A stretch of DNA of 58,725 nt from Alphaproteobacteria bacterium. GTDB taxonomy: Bacteria; Pseudomonadota; Alphaproteobacteria; Puniceispirillales; Puniceispirillaceae. This document shows, in pieces, positions 20,095 to 30,525 of this stretch (positions are counted from its first letter, which is position 1; every line of letters begins with the position of its first letter). The notes under the pieces are model-generated. The model saw nothing but the letters and a program-made list of their open reading frames with translations. It searched no databases and was not told the origin of the DNA. The stretch covers positions 1 through 58,725 of the forward strand of contig JAAXKA010000182.1 in NCBI GenBank assembly GCA_012269555.1. Reading direction: 5' to 3'. A program made the translations under genes and the position numbers.

Positions 20095-22218
20095 TCATTC
20101 TTCTTCCAAGGAATCAGAAACAACTTCGAGATCGGCACCTGTTTTCTGGTCAACCCGTTTCATTGATAATTTTACTTTTCCTCGATCATCAAAGCCAATA
20201 ACCTTTACCTTAACGCTATCACCTTCTTTGCATACATCTGTTGTCTTTGCTACTCGCTCTTCAAGCATTTCGGAGATGTGTACAAGACCATCTTTTGGAC
20301 CAAGAAAATTTACAAAAGCACCAAAATCCACCGTTTTTACTACAGTTCCAGTGTAAATTTGACCAAGTTCTGGCTCTGCTACAATATCCTTAATTCGTCC
20401 AATTGCCTCCTCGGAAGAATCCTGGGAAGATGCTGCTATTGACACTGTACCGTCATCTTCAATATCAATTTTAGCACCAGTTTGCTCACAAATTTCTCTG
20501 ATAACTTTGCCGCCAGGCCCAATAATATCTCTTATTTTATCAACTGGTATTTTTAAAGTAGTAATTTTGGGCGCGCTGTCAGACAAAGTCTCTCTGGCAG
20601 ATTTTAGGGCCTTACTCATTTCCTCTAGAATGTGCAACCTTCCATCTTTAGCTTGGCCTAACGCAATCTCCATAATCTCAGAAGTAATAGATGTGATTTT
20701 TATATCCATTTGTAATGACGTGATCCCATCTTGAGTTCCAGCAACTTTAAAGTCCATGTCACCTAAATGATCTTCATCACCAAGAATATCAGATAAAACA
20801 GCATATGAATCATCTTCTTTAATTAGTCCCATTGCTATACCAGCAACAGGACGTTTCAAAGGAACTCCTGCGTCCATCATTGCGAGCGATGTTCCACACA
20901 CAGTAGCCATGGAAGATGAACCATTAGATTCTGTTACTTCCGATACGGTTCTTAGGGTATAAGGGAATTCCTCTTTTTTTGGTAAAACAGGGTTAATTGC
21001 TCTCCAAGCTAACTTTCCGTGTCCAATTTCACGCCTACCAGGACTTCCAACACGGCCCGCCTCACCAACTGAATATGGGGGAAAATTATAGTGGAGCATA
21101 AATCTCGAACGAGATTCTCCCTCCAGTGAGTCAATGATTTGTTCGTCTTGTCCTGTACCAAGGGTTGTAACAGCAAGAGCCTGTGTTTCTCCTCGTGTAA
21201 AAAGCGCTGAACCATGGGTCCTCGGAAGCAATCCAACCTCAGCTACAATCGGACGAACTGTTTTAGTATCGCGACCATCGATGCGTTTTCCCGTCTTTAA
21301 GATAGCGGAGCGCACAACATTTGACTCGAGTTCCTTCATTATACCGGCAACCAAAACTCCATCTGCCTCTTGGCCTGCTATTTCAATAGCCCTTTCCTTT
21401 ATATCTGATAGGACCCTTTGTCTTTCACTTTTTTCTGAGATGGTATAAGCCTTTTCAACCTCAGTTTTCAGACTTGATAGATTTTGTCTAATTTCCTGAG
21501 CTTCGGGTAATTCTTGTGGAAGTTCACGTGGCTCTTTAGCAGCTGTTTCCGCAAGCTCTATAATAGCGCTTATGGCTGTTTGTATTTGCTCATGCCCAAA
21601 ATTAACAGCATCTAACATTGTTTTTTCCGATAATTCGCTTGCTTCGGACTCTACCATTAACACCCCTTCTGAAGTGCCAGCCATTACTAAATCTAAAGTA
21701 GATTCTTCCATTTGAGTGATTGTCGGGTTTAAAACAAAATCACCGCCAATAAGTCCTACGCGAGCTGCTCCAATAGGCCCAAAGAATGGAACGCCTGAAA
21801 TCGTTAAAGCTGCAGATGCACCTATCATGGCTACAATATCTGGATTGGTTTCCATATCATGCGATAAAACTGTGCATATAACCTGTGTTTCACATTTAAA
21901 TTCTCTAGGGAACAAGGGTCTTATAGGCCTATCAATTAGTCTGCTTACAAGTGTTTCATTTTCAGATGGGCGTCCTTCACGTTTAAAAAATCCACCTGGG
22001 ATTTTCCCAGCAGCAAATGCCTTTTCCTGATAATTTACAGTTAATGGAAAGAAATCTTGGCCAGGCTTCGCAGATTTTGCAGCGACAGCTGTGCATAACA
22101 CAGTCGTTTGACCAATAGTAACCAAAACAGCCCCATCTGCTTGTCTAGCTATTTTCCCCGTTTCCAAAACAACGGTCTTTTCACCCCATTTGAATTCTTT
22201 TTTATAAATTGTGAACAT
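20095..22218 (-). CDS. pnp: Polyribonucleotide nucleotidyltransferase (PNPase)
   Basis: 707 residues. Two RNase PH-like domains (about 1-220 and 300-545) with the active-site acidic cluster [16 protein letters not shown], a KH domain with [11 protein letters not shown] and a C-terminal S1 domain. It degrades RNA 3' to 5' using phosphate, in the degradosome or alone. ATG at 22218 with GGAG upstream. It is separated from rpsO by a terminator and a 260-base structured leader. Confidence 0.98.
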   Translation of the reverse strand: MFTIYKKEFKWGEKTVVLETGKIARQADGAVLVTIGQTTVLCTAVAAKSAKPGQDFFPLTVNYQEKAFAAGKIPGGFFKREGRPSENETLVSRLIDRPIRPLFPREFKCETQVICTVLSHDMETNPDIVAMIGASAALTISGVPFFGPIGAARVGLIGGDFVLNPTITQMEESTLDLVMAGTSEGVLMVESEASELSEKTMLDAVNFGHEQIQTAISAIIELAETAAKEPRELPQELPEAQEIRQNLSSLKTEVEKAYTISEKSERQRVLSDIKERAIEIAGQEADGVLVAGIMKELESNVVRSAILKTGKRIDGRDTKTVRPIVAEVGLLPRTHGSALFTRGETQALAVTTLGTGQDEQIIDSLEGESRSRFMLHYNFPPYSVGEAGRVGSPGRREIGHGKLAWRAINPVLPKKEEFPYTLRTVSEVTESNGSSSMATVCGTSLAMMDAGVPLKRPVAGIAMGLIKEDDSYAVLSDILGDEDHLGDMDFKVAGTQDGITSLQMDIKITSITSEIMEIALGQAKDGRLHILEEMSKALKSARETLSDSAPKITTLKIPVDKIRDIIGPGGKVIREICEQTGAKIDIEDDGTVSIAASSQDSSEEAIGRIKDIVAEPELGQIYTGTVVKTVDFGAFVNFLGPKDGLVHISEMLEERVAKTTDVCKEGDSVKVKVIGFDDRGKVKLSMKRVDQKTGADLEVVSDSLEEE

Positions 22219-22474
22219 ACATAACTCCGTTCGCTCATCGTGTAAGCCGCTTTACGAATTGCTTCATGAGATACAGGTTTTTGTGCGAAGCGCTTGCGGT
22301 TCCATATTAAGTTTCTTAAATTTTAGTAGAATCAAACTGAACAACAATCCCCGTCTGGTTGTTCAAAAGGCTTGCTCTGTCAAGCGTCCGCATTACTCCA
22401 TCTTTTGCGGCAAATAATTGTTTTTACTTTTCTATGATGGCTATATGACATGGTAAATATTGAATTGCAACAAC
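22219..22474 (-). promoter_or_regulatory. pnp leader: Structured 5' leader of pnp with three consecutive hairpins
   Basis: Between the rpsO terminator and the pnp start there is no convincing gene. Three stems follow one another on the minus strand: 22410-22406 with 22392-22388 (5 bp), 22385-22381 with 22374-22370 (5 bp, 6-base loop) and 22365-22358 with 22345-22338 (perfect 8 bp, 12-base loop). In enterobacteria the pnp leader hairpin is cut by RNase III and the message is then degraded by PNPase (autoregulation). A similar role here is an inference from position. No good sigma-70 promoter was located. Confidence 0.45.
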
Positions 22475-22503
22475 AAAAAAGACTACTTATGAATAAAGTA
22501 GTC
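22475..22503 (-). terminator. Rho-independent terminator after rpsO
   Basis: On the minus strand GACTACTT (22503-22496), a 7-base loop and AAGTAGTC (22488-22481) form a perfect 8-bp stem followed directly by six T (22480-22475). It begins 40 bases after the rpsO stop. Confidence 0.8.
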
Positions 22504-22543
22504 TAAAAATAGTGTTTTAAAAACCAAATAGATTTTTTAATAA

Positions 22544-22813
22544 TTATCTGCGCAAGCCTAATGTTGATATTAGCTCTCTATAATCGCTTTCTTTCCGTGA
22601 TTTTATATAATCAAGCAAATGACGTCTTTGTCCAACCATCATTAAAAGACCACGACGCGAACCAAAATCTTTCTTATGGGTTTTTAAATGCTCTGTAAGA
22701 TTAGCTATACGCTCGCTTAAAATTGCTACCTGCACAGCAGCGGAACCAGAGTCTTTATCACTAGAACCAAATCTTTTAACCAATTCAGCTGTTTTTTCTT
22801 TTGTTATCGACAT
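22544..22813 (-). CDS. rpsO: 30S ribosomal protein S15
   Basis: 89 residues, the standard length. [20 protein letters not shown] and [16 protein letters not shown] are S15 signatures. It binds the 16S rRNA three-way junction early in 30S assembly. It lies 21 bases after truB and is followed by a clear terminator, then pnp, which is the conserved order. Confidence 0.98.
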   Translation of the reverse strand: MSITKEKTAELVKRFGSSDKDSGSAAVQVAILSERIANLTEHLKTHKKDFGSRRGLLMMVGQRRHLLDYIKSRKESDYRELISTLGLRR

Positions 22814-22834
22814 CTATTACCTCCTTAAACATCA

Positions 22835-23773
22835 CTACTGTATGTTAAAAACCCTGACAGGACGAATAATCCCGGAATCAAGTGTTATTAATGCGATGAC
22901 TACGCCATCACAAATGGCAACACTATTTTGGTTTTCCATAAAGCTTTTCCCAAAATAGGGTATGCGTTGCCCCATTCTTATTCTTTCTGCCTCTTCGGGT
23001 GTTATATGCAATGCCGGGATGTCGTCTAGCACTGTAGATAACGATATAACATTTTTTTTTGCATCGGCAATATCTCTCAAATTTTTAAAAAAATCCAGTG
23101 AAATCGCATCTTTTAGGTTGAAATTTCCTACAGAAATCCTCTTAAGTGCAGAGATGTGTCCAGCTGACCCTAATCGGCGCCCTAAATCGCGCCCTAAAGA
23201 TCGAACATAGGTTCCTTTCCCACAAAATATAGAGAAACAAGCTTTGTTGTTACTCAATGATAATAAAGACAAATTATGGATGTTTACATTACGTGGTTTT
23301 AAATCCACTTGATTTTCTATTCCCCTTTTTTCAAAAAAACGTGCAATGGAATAAGCCCGCTTGCCATCTATCTTTACAGCTGAGTAATCTGGCGGTGTTT
23401 GTTTTATTGTCCCAATAAATTCAGGGATGCACCTGTTAATATCCTCCTTTGTGGGAATCTTATTGGATGTTCTGGTAGGTGAACCCTCTTTATCATCTGT
23501 TGTTGTTTCGTGCCCCCAACTTATTGTGAATTCGTATTTTTTTGCGCTATCCATTACATAAGAAACAGTTTTTGTTGCCTCCCCAATAGCAATGGGCAAT
23601 ACGCCACTAGCCAATGGGTCCAAGGTCCCACCATGGCCAATTTTTGAACAATTCAATTTTTTACGAATAACAGCTAAAGCTTTTGCAGAACTTATCCCTG
23701 CGGGCTTATCGAAGTTGATCCATCCATTTATCTTGGTCTTATTAGATAACATTACTAATTTAGCTTCATTCAA
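22835..23773 (-). CDS. truB: tRNA pseudouridine-55 synthase
   Basis: 312 residues. The catalytic loop GHGGTLDPLASGVLPIAIGEATK contains the nucleophilic Asp; KYEFTISWGHETTTDD and GTYVRSLGRDLG are further TruB motifs. It makes pseudouridine 55 in the T loop of tRNA. The frame opens with TTG at 23773, overlapping the rbfA stop (TTGA); the ATG of M8 at 23752 is an alternative and gives a more usual N terminus. Neither has a strong ribosome site. Confidence 0.95.
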   Translation of the reverse strand: MNEAKLVMLSNKTKINGWINFDKPAGISSAKALAVIRKKLNCSKIGHGGTLDPLASGVLPIAIGEATKTVSYVMDSAKKYEFTISWGHETTTDDKEGSPTRTSNKIPTKEDINRCIPEFIGTIKQTPPDYSAVKIDGKRAYSIARFFEKRGIENQVDLKPRNVNIHNLSLLSLSNNKACFSIFCGKGTYVRSLGRDLGRRLGSAGHISALKRISVGNFNLKDAISLDFFKNLRDIADAKKNVISLSTVLDDIPALHITPEEAERIRMGQRIPYFGKSFMENQNSVAICDGVVIALITLDSGIIRPVRVFNIQ

Positions 23774-24234
23774 GATTTTCTTGTCTGCGAGAAGCTGTCT
23801 GCTTCAGTATCAACCTGTATTTCATTCTCATTGCAGATTGAGGTCTCAGCATTTAATGGTTTAGGTAAATTATTAAATAAAGAAGTAATTTTATCTACGT
23901 AATCAAAACTTTCATCTTTTAAAAAACTAAGCTTTGGCATGCGTTTAAGGTGTACTTTCTGAGAAACATGATGCGCAAAAAATGGAGCCATCTTATTTAG
24001 AACAGGAAGTATGATTTCTATGTCTTGTCCACCCAAGGTCATAACAAAAACCTTTGCGCTAGAAAGATCTGAACTTACAGAAACCTCGCTTACAGTGATC
24101 GATTTACCACTTAGTTCATCAACATATATATCTTGTCTTATAAATATTCCAGCCAATATATGGCGTATTTCTTCTCCAACACGCAACTGGCGTTTACTTG
24201 GAGATTTGCTAGATGTTTTAGCTTTTTTCGACAT
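23770..24234 (-). CDS. rbfA: Ribosome-binding factor A
   Basis: 154 residues. Single KH-like domain with RQLRVGEEIRHILAGIFIR, VSVSSDLSSAKVFV and LKRMPKLSFLKDESFD. It binds 30S precursors and aids 16S rRNA 5'-end maturation, notably in the cold. The last 35 residues form a polar tail longer than in E. coli. It sits between infB and truB as in most bacteria. Confidence 0.96.
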   Translation of the reverse strand: MSKKAKTSSKSPSKRQLRVGEEIRHILAGIFIRQDIYVDELSGKSITVSEVSVSSDLSSAKVFVMTLGGQDIEIILPVLNKMAPFFAHHVSQKVHLKRMPKLSFLKDESFDYVDKITSLFNNLPKPLNAETSICNENEIQVDTEADSFSQTRKS

Positions 24235-24288
24235 AATAATTACCTAGTTTTCAATCAAGAAACACTGAATATAAAAGAAGTAATTAAA

Positions 24289-26880
24289 TTACAAACTACG
24301 AGCCACCTCTGTTACTTCGAAACATTCAATAACGTCACCCTGTTGTATATCAGAATAATTTTCAAACGCCATCCCACATTCCATGCCATCCTTTACCTCT
24401 TTTACTTCATCTTTAAAACGTTTCAGTGTCTTAAGAGAACCTTCGTGAATTACAATGTTATCTCTTAACAAACGAACACTACACCCACGACGAATTATTC
24501 CTTCTGTAACGTAGCATCCTGCAACTTTACCTAGTTTTGATACTGAAAAAACCTCTCTTATTTCTGCATATCCAATGAATTCCTCTTGCTTATCTGGACT
24601 TAATAATCCACTCATCGCTGATTTAATTTCATCGATTAGCTCATAAATTATAGAATGGTATCTAATTTCAATGCCATCACGTCGAGCTAGATCTCGAGCC
24701 TGAGGAATAGCACGAACATTAAATCCAACAACAATAGCTTGTGAAGCTGCAGCTAGAGATATATCTGATTCCGATAATGCACCAACTCCACCTGTTAAGA
24801 TGCGTACCTTAACTTGATCTGTTGCTAGTTTATCAAGAGCAACTTTTATAGCTTCAAGAGAGCCATGAACGTCTGTTTTTATTACTACAGGCAATTCTTC
24901 AGCTTCACCTGCTGCAATTGCTGATAACATTTGTTCAACTGACCCTCGTGCTTTTATTGCAGCCTCTTTGTCTCGTGCTTTTCTACCTCGATAATCAGCA
25001 ATTTCACGAGCTCTGGACTCTGTAGGGACAACAATAAATTGGTCACCGGCCATTGGTGTGCCGTTTAGTCCCAAAACCTCAACTGGCTGCCCCGGAAGTG
25101 CCTTTTTTAAATTTGCACCTTTATCGTTAAGGAGTGCACGCACTCTTCCATATTCTGCTCCAACAACAAAAATATCACCAACTTTCAACGTTCCCTTTTG
25201 AACTAATACTGTTGCAACAGAACCTTTTCCGCGCTCCACTTTAGCCTCAATCACAGAACCTTCCGCAGACCTATCTGGATTTGCCTTTAGTTCTAAAATC
25301 TCTGCTTGAAGCATCATAGCCTCTTCTAACTTTTCAAGACCCTCTCCTGTATGGGCGGAAACATCAATACATTGGATCTCTCCGCCAAAATCTTCTGTTA
25401 TAATTTCATATTGCAGTAAATCATTACGAACCCGTTGAGCATCTGCTTCTGGTTTATCACATTTATTTACCGCCACAATAATAGGGCACTCCGCTGCTTT
25501 AGCATGGTTAATTGCTTCAATAGTTTGTGCTTTCACAGAATCATCTGCGGCAACAACAAGAACTACAATATCTGTAGTATTTGCGCCCCTTAAACGCATT
25601 TCTGTAAAAGCTTCATGCCCCGGAGTATCAATAAAAGTGATAATGTTTTCTAACTGTGTTTTAATTTGATATGCGCCTATATGCTGGGTGATACCCCCTG
25701 ACTCACCTCCAGCGACGTCTGTTTTACGAATAGCATCTAATAAACTAGTCTTACCATGATCAACATGTCCCATGATCGTTATAACAGGGGGTCTTGTTTT
25801 CAGACTGTCTTGAGAGTCCTCCTCACCTTCAAGACCAATCTCAATATCTGATTCAGATACTCGGAGTGCCTTATGACCAAATTCTATTGTAACTAACTCT
25901 GCTGTCTCCGCATCAATAGTCTGAGTTGCAGTAACCATTATACCTTGCTTCATCAGTTCTTTTACGACGTCTGCGGAACGTTCAGCCATACGATTTGCTA
26001 GCTCAGATACAGTAATTGAATCTGGGATTGTAACATCTCTAACCTGTTTAATCTGAGGTTGTGTTTCCTCACGCATACGAGCTTTTTCTCGCTGTCTTCT
26101 AACAGACGCAAGAGAACGTTGCCTGCCACCTTCTGAACCTGAAAGCGCCTCTGATATAGTAAGTTTACCTTGCCTTCTTGAGAGACCATCGCGAACTCTT
26201 CCAGGAGATCTGCGTGGCTGTTCAATATCATCGTCGCGTTTCCGTCTATTTGGCGACGCATCATTAAGGCGCTTATTTTGTGGTGCCTCTTTGATAATAT
26301 CTGAAGGCATCAAATTTATGTTTTTCTGTCTGAGTTTTTCAGCTTCAATTTTTGACAACTCTTGATTTTTTTTTGCTTTTGTTTGCGCTTCTATTTCTTC
26401 GAGCTCTGCTAATTCTGTACGTCGCCGTTCTGATAATAAATCTTTGCTTTTATCTGAAATTTCATGAGAGTCATTTTCAAGATCCGAACTTTGTCCATTA
26501 GACCCTTCTACATTTTTTTTGATCTCTCCCAGTTTATTAGAAGTTTCTTCAGAACGTTTCATACCTTGTTTTAACACTGCAATGCGATTAGCACGTTCTG
26601 TAGCCGTAAGGCCATCTTGAAGTTGGTTTTCCCCTTCGTTGTCAACCACAAGCGGCGATAGAGCTGGTGACTGATTTGCTTTAGTCTGCAATGCCGCTGA
26701 GGGGTTTCTTTGGATTTGACTTGCAGGAGCCCTTTTCCTACGGACTTCTACCTGCACGGTTTTACCTCTCCTTGCGCTAACTTCAGAGCCTCGGCGAGCA
26801 GGGGAGTCCACACCACCAAGTGATAACTTGCCACTACCTGACAAACTTAAGGTCTTGGTCTTATTTGTGTCTTCACTCAT
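24289..26880 (-). CDS. infB: Translation initiation factor IF-2
   Basis: 863 residues. The first 280 are charged and low in complexity, with an IF2_N-like segment; a second IF2_N domain (about 285-335) follows. The GTPase domain begins with P-loop GHVDHGKTS at 371-379, then [12 protein letters not shown] and the SAHTGEG region. Domains II-IV complete the fMet-tRNA-binding end. It delivers initiator tRNA to the 30S subunit. It lies 39 bases after ylxR. Confidence 0.98.
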   Translation of the reverse strand: MSEDTNKTKTLSLSGSGKLSLGGVDSPARRGSEVSARRGKTVQVEVRRKRAPASQIQRNPSAALQTKANQSPALSPLVVDNEGENQLQDGLTATERANRIAVLKQGMKRSEETSNKLGEIKKNVEGSNGQSSDLENDSHEISDKSKDLLSERRRTELAELEEIEAQTKAKKNQELSKIEAEKLRQKNINLMPSDIIKEAPQNKRLNDASPNRRKRDDDIEQPRRSPGRVRDGLSRRQGKLTISEALSGSEGGRQRSLASVRRQREKARMREETQPQIKQVRDVTIPDSITVSELANRMAERSADVVKELMKQGIMVTATQTIDAETAELVTIEFGHKALRVSESDIEIGLEGEEDSQDSLKTRPPVITIMGHVDHGKTSLLDAIRKTDVAGGESGGITQHIGAYQIKTQLENIITFIDTPGHEAFTEMRLRGANTTDIVVLVVAADDSVKAQTIEAINHAKAAECPIIVAVNKCDKPEADAQRVRNDLLQYEIITEDFGGEIQCIDVSAHTGEGLEKLEEAMMLQAEILELKANPDRSAEGSVIEAKVERGKGSVATVLVQKGTLKVGDIFVVGAEYGRVRALLNDKGANLKKALPGQPVEVLGLNGTPMAGDQFIVVPTESRAREIADYRGRKARDKEAAIKARGSVEQMLSAIAAGEAEELPVVIKTDVHGSLEAIKVALDKLATDQVKVRILTGGVGALSESDISLAAASQAIVVGFNVRAIPQARDLARRDGIEIRYHSIIYELIDEIKSAMSGLLSPDKQEEFIGYAEIREVFSVSKLGKVAGCYVTEGIIRRGCSVRLLRDNIVIHEGSLKTLKRFKDEVKEVKDGMECGMAFENYSDIQQGDVIECFEVTEVARSL

Positions 26881-26919
26881 TATACGCCCTTTTTGCTACC
26901 TTAATTATTCATTTAAAAG

Positions 26920-27546
26920 CTAAATTCGTTCGTTGATACACCCGTCGGTGCCCCTCTGACAAGAGTTCTCGTGAATAAATGCTTCCCACCTACGAAAAGA
27001 ACGCCTAATGAGATGTCCATCAAAATTATTTTTTTCATTTTTTGAACTAAAAATGCCTACAAATGCTAAAGAATTTCGTCCGAAAGCCTTTCCTAAGGTT
27101 TCTGCCGGAATGTTCTTCAATATCCAACTAGGCCTGGTCAGTGACATAATTTTTCTAGCTTCTCTCTTAGAAGCGTCGGCTGCGATAAGTAAGCCCTTAG
27201 CAAACTGATTTTCTTTCAAATTACCCGCACCAGCGACTGCACTTCCCTGCTTTCGAACAAGACCTATCTGCTCAATAAAATGTTTCTGTAATAAATTTTC
27301 GAGTGAAGAGAGAAATAAATCTATTTCTATTGGTGATAAATATTTATAAAAACCAAGATGTTTAGCAAATCTGTTTTTGTACAGCGCTTCCTTTACGTAT
27401 TCAGGTTTTGGCAAAGTATAAGCGCCTCTACCTGGTAATTTATTCAAAACGTCGGGAGTTAGAGACTTGTCAGGACTAACAACAAACCTTAACAGGTTTG
27501 TGGACTCATCTGTTTCACCAGTTATTATGCAGGTCCGTTTTACCAT
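26920..27546 (-). CDS. ylxR: YlxR (DUF448) RNA-binding protein with L7Ae-like C-terminal domain
   Basis: 208 residues. The N-terminal YlxR domain (about 1-85) has RTCIITGE, LLRFVVSPD and the conserved KLPGRGAYTL. The remaining residues contain AKGLLIAADASKREARKI, which resembles the L7Ae-type RNA-binding domain often fused to YlxR in alphaproteobacteria. It is probably an RNA-binding factor linked to transcription or translation; its role is poorly known. It lies in the conserved nusA-ylxR-infB order, 21 bases after nusA. Confidence 0.92.
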   Translation of the reverse strand: MVKRTCIITGETDESTNLLRFVVSPDKSLTPDVLNKLPGRGAYTLPKPEYVKEALYKNRFAKHLGFYKYLSPIEIDLFLSSLENLLQKHFIEQIGLVRKQGSAVAGAGNLKENQFAKGLLIAADASKREARKIMSLTRPSWILKNIPAETLGKAFGRNSLAFVGIFSSKNEKNNFDGHLIRRSFRRWEAFIHENSCQRGTDGCINERI

Positions 27547-27567
27547 TTAATTTTGAGCTCATACAAA

Positions 27568-29130
27568 TTAATCTGCTAGACTAGATTGTTCATCATCTAA
27601 TTTATTTTTAACTGCATCTTCTGTTGTTTTATCTTCGTCAAACCAATGTGCTCGAGCAGCCATAATAATGTTTCCTGCCTCCACTTCATCATCGAGACCA
27701 AGCTCTCCAATCAAATTCATTAACTCCTCACTATCTAATTCTGCCAAATCATCTAGTTTTAGAATTTCATTTTCAGCTAACTTAAGCATCATAGGAAGGG
27801 ACAGATATTCAAACTGACGAAGATCATTCGAGACATTCAATCTTGCAAGTTCACTCTCAATACGTTTATTTTCTGCATCAACAAATTCAACAGCTCGATT
27901 ATGAATTTCCGTTGCAATATCAATATCAAAACCCTGAATATCTGCAAGTTCTTCAATTTCTGCAACTACAATATCTTCTAGCATTACAAATCCCTCCGCA
28001 ACCAAAAGATGAGCAATAACATCGTCAATATTTAATGCCTCGATAAATCGGCTGGAACGGGTTTTTATTTCTTCCTGTCGCTTCTCAGACTCCTCTGCTT
28101 CAGTCAAAATATCTATATACCAACCAGTAAGCTGTGAGGCAAGACGAACGTTTTGTCCACGTCTACCTATTGCAAGACTAAGTTGGTCGTCTGGAACAAC
28201 AACTTCCATCCTATTAGCAACTTCATCCATCAAAACTTTTGCGACTTCGGCAGGTGCCAGTGCGTTTACTACAAAACCAACAGGATCCTCTACAAATGGT
28301 ATAATTTCTATTTTTTCACCTTGCAATTCACCAACAACTGCTTGAACACGGCTACCACGCAACCCAACACAGGCCCCTACAGGATCAATGCTAGTATCTC
28401 TTGAGAGAACCGATATTTTAGCTCGACTTCCTGGTTCTCTTGCTACAGCCTTAATCTCAATAATTCCATCATAAATCTCTGGAACTTCTTGAGTAAATAA
28501 TTTAGCCATAAAGTCATTTGATGCTCGAGACAAAAATATTTGAGGGCCTCTTACTTCCTCTCTTACATCTAAAATGTATGCTCTTATTCTATCTCCCTGT
28601 CGCAAATTTTCACGTGGAATCATCTCCTCACGTCTAATTACTCCCTCTGCCCTACCAAGATCGACTGTAATTGAATAACTTTCAGAGCGCTTTATGGTGC
28701 CTACAACAATTTCTCCAACTCTATCTTTGTACTCTTCATATTGCCTTGCACGCTCTGCATCTCTAACTTTTTGTGATATTACTTGCTTAGCTGTCTGTGC
28801 TGCGATTCTGCCAAATTCAATTGGTGGTAAAGGTTCACGTAAAAATTCCCCTAATTCAATTTGGTGTTTTTTCCCCTCATCTACTGACATCTGAGTTGCA
28901 TCATCTTCGATATCTTCAACGACTTCTGTCCATCTCTCAAGACTGATGGCACCTGTTTTTCTATCAATCATTGCCCTAATATCGTGTTCATATCCGTATT
29001 TAGAGCGACCTGCTTTTTGAATTGCTTCCTCCATCGCCGTAATAACTTCGTCACGGTCAATTGACTTTTCCCTCGCAACTGCATCTGCAATTTGAATAAG
29101 TTCTAATCCAGGAACTGAAGATGTATCCAT
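27568..29130 (-). CDS. nusA: Transcription termination/antitermination factor NusA
   Basis: 520 residues. N-terminal RNA-polymerase-binding domain (about 1-130), S1 domain ([15 protein letters not shown] onwards), two KH domains ([16 protein letters not shown] and [13 protein letters not shown]) and a C-terminal acidic repeat region as in proteobacterial NusA. It modulates pausing, termination and antitermination. It follows rimP by 21 bases. A hairpin with a T tract lies in the leader of its operon, which may link NusA activity to its own expression (inference). Confidence 0.98.
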   Translation of the reverse strand: MDTSSVPGLELIQIADAVAREKSIDRDEVITAMEEAIQKAGRSKYGYEHDIRAMIDRKTGAISLERWTEVVEDIEDDATQMSVDEGKKHQIELGEFLREPLPPIEFGRIAAQTAKQVISQKVRDAERARQYEEYKDRVGEIVVGTIKRSESYSITVDLGRAEGVIRREEMIPRENLRQGDRIRAYILDVREEVRGPQIFLSRASNDFMAKLFTQEVPEIYDGIIEIKAVAREPGSRAKISVLSRDTSIDPVGACVGLRGSRVQAVVGELQGEKIEIIPFVEDPVGFVVNALAPAEVAKVLMDEVANRMEVVVPDDQLSLAIGRRGQNVRLASQLTGWYIDILTEAEESEKRQEEIKTRSSRFIEALNIDDVIAHLLVAEGFVMLEDIVVAEIEELADIQGFDIDIATEIHNRAVEFVDAENKRIESELARLNVSNDLRQFEYLSLPMMLKLAENEILKLDDLAELDSEELMNLIGELGLDDEVEAGNIIMAARAHWFDEDKTTEDAVKNKLDDEQSSLAD

Positions 29131-29151
29131 TGTAATCTCTTTTCTTTTTTA

Positions 29152-29652
29152 TTATACCCTAGACTTTGTCGAAAAATATTTGCTTGGGTCTATACAAACG
29201 GATTCAATTTCACCAAGTCCAAGTGTAATCCTTCCAAATCCAGTTTCGAATATAATGTTTTCGTTTTCATCAACTTTAGCTATTTTTGCTCTAAATCGTT
29301 TCCGTCCGTCCCTTATGAACCGCATTCGCACCTTTACTGATTCACCCTTGAATCTATCAAAATCAGCAATTCTTGTTAATGGCCTGTCTATCCCAGGGGA
29401 GCTTACCTCAAGATAATAAGGGACTTTTATAGGGTCTTCCACATCGAGTACGGTAGCTATATGACGGCTTATTTTTTCACAATCCTTTACAGTCATTTCT
29501 GATAAATCAACCGGTTCAGCCAAAATTTGAAGTTTTGACCTCTTTTGTCTATTAGAGTTTTCATCTTGCATAGAAAAATTTAACCGTACTAGCAAGTAAC
29601 CTATGTCTTCAAGTGCTGGTTCAACAATTTGTGTCAATTTTAAGAGGGACAT
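29152..29652 (-). CDS. rimP: Ribosome maturation factor RimP
   Basis: 166 residues. VEPALEDIGYLLVRLNF at the start, then DCEKISRHIATVLD and the signature YYLEVSSPGIDRPLTR, with an SH3-like C-terminal domain. RimP assists 30S assembly. First gene of rimP-nusA-ylxR-infB-rbfA-truB-rpsO. ATG at 29652; the nearest AAGG is about 16 bases upstream, so initiation may be weak. Confidence 0.95.
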   Translation of the reverse strand: MSLLKLTQIVEPALEDIGYLLVRLNFSMQDENSNRQKRSKLQILAEPVDLSEMTVKDCEKISRHIATVLDVEDPIKVPYYLEVSSPGIDRPLTRIADFDRFKGESVKVRMRFIRDGRKRFRAKIAKVDENENIIFETGFGRITLGLGEIESVCIDPSKYFSTKSRV

Positions 29653-29682
29653 ATATATAAAAGCAAACCTTGTTTATTAACC

Positions 29683-29708
29683 AAAAAAAAGGCGGGTCAG
29701 AGCCCACC
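29683..29708 (-). terminator. Rho-independent terminator or attenuator between trmB and rimP
   Basis: On the minus strand GGTGGG (29708-29703), a six-base loop CTCTGA and CCCGCC (29696-29691) form a 6-bp stem with one G-T pair, followed by eight T (29690-29683). It ends only 30 bases before the rimP ATG and 103 bases after the trmB stop, so it could end the metK-trmB message or sit in the rimP leader. Confidence 0.75.
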
Positions 29709-29724
29709 AAATATTTTCGACACG

Positions 29725-29730
29725 ATTATA
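29725..29730 (-). promoter_or_regulatory. Perfect -10 hexamer upstream of rimP
   Basis: TATAAT on the minus strand, 73 bases before the rimP ATG and 17 bases before the terminator-like stem. No good -35 hexamer is at 16-18 bases, so it is only a candidate. If used, the message would start near 29718 and include the hairpin. Confidence 0.3.
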
Positions 29731-29810
29731 CAAAAAGAGTATCACAACCTAGATAATCTTTCAAGTATATAAAAAAATTTCATATAAGCTAAAACTCTAG
29801 ACTAAAACAA

Positions 29811-30500
29811 TCAATTAGTCACTCTCTTAAAGTTAAACCAAGCTGGTTTTCGCCCTTCTATAATAGCCTTCCTCATATATCTACTCTCAGGCCAGTTCTT
29901 AGGTTTTATATTCCAGTCTTTAGGATGGTTGACGGACCATTCAAAATTCGGGTTTTCTAACATTCCTGCTAAAATCCAGTTTTTTGCATAAGAATGGTCG
30001 GTCGCAATTCTGAGTTCCCCTCCAATTTTCATTAATCTACTGAGTTCTTCAAGATTATCTTTATTAATTATTCGTCTACTTGCATGTCTGTTTTTTGGCC
30101 AAGGATCTGGAAACATGATAAACACACCATCCAAGCAATTGTTAGGCCATGATGAAACCTGTAACCGAATGTCATCTGGCCATATGCGAATATTTTTAAT
30201 CTCATCATTTTTGCAATGTCTTAAAAGCGAAACCACACCGTTCAGAAAGGGTTCAGCACCAATATAACCATTTTCAGGATGATTTTTAGCTTCCATTGCT
30301 AAATGCTCTCCACCACCAAAACCTATTTCCAAAAAAATTTTTTCTGGATAATGGGTAAATAAGCATGTTGGATGACTAAATTTATGGGGCAACAAATACG
30401 CTCGCAAATTTTTTTCAAGTAACCGCTTTGAAGCTTTACTTAGCCTTCTTCCTTTTCGTCTCCCGTAATAAGGCAGAAATTCTTCCATGGATAAATTCAT
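29811..30500 (-). CDS. trmB: tRNA (guanine-46-N7)-methyltransferase
   Basis: 229 residues. SAM-binding FLEIGFGGGEHLAMEAK, VFIMFPDPWPKNRHASRR (the FPDPWPK motif), and a C-terminal ESRYMRKAIIEGRKPAWF. It methylates N7 of G46 in the variable loop of tRNAs. It lies 25 bases after metK, so the SAM synthase and a SAM user are co-transcribed. Confidence 0.97.
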   Translation of the reverse strand: MNLSMEEFLPYYGRRKGRRLSKASKRLLEKNLRAYLLPHKFSHPTCLFTHYPEKIFLEIGFGGGEHLAMEAKNHPENGYIGAEPFLNGVVSLLRHCKNDEIKNIRIWPDDIRLQVSSWPNNCLDGVFIMFPDPWPKNRHASRRIINKDNLEELSRLMKIGGELRIATDHSYAKNWILAGMLENPNFEWSVNHPKDWNIKPKNWPESRYMRKAIIEGRKPAWFNFKRVTN

Positions 30501-30525
30501 TGGTAAAATTAATATGCCTTAGCAA

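Noticed and set aside
22211-22417. 68-codon plus-strand open frame in the pnp leader
   Set aside because: It has no ribosome site, family resemblance or signal sequence, and it covers the leader hairpins; probably chance.
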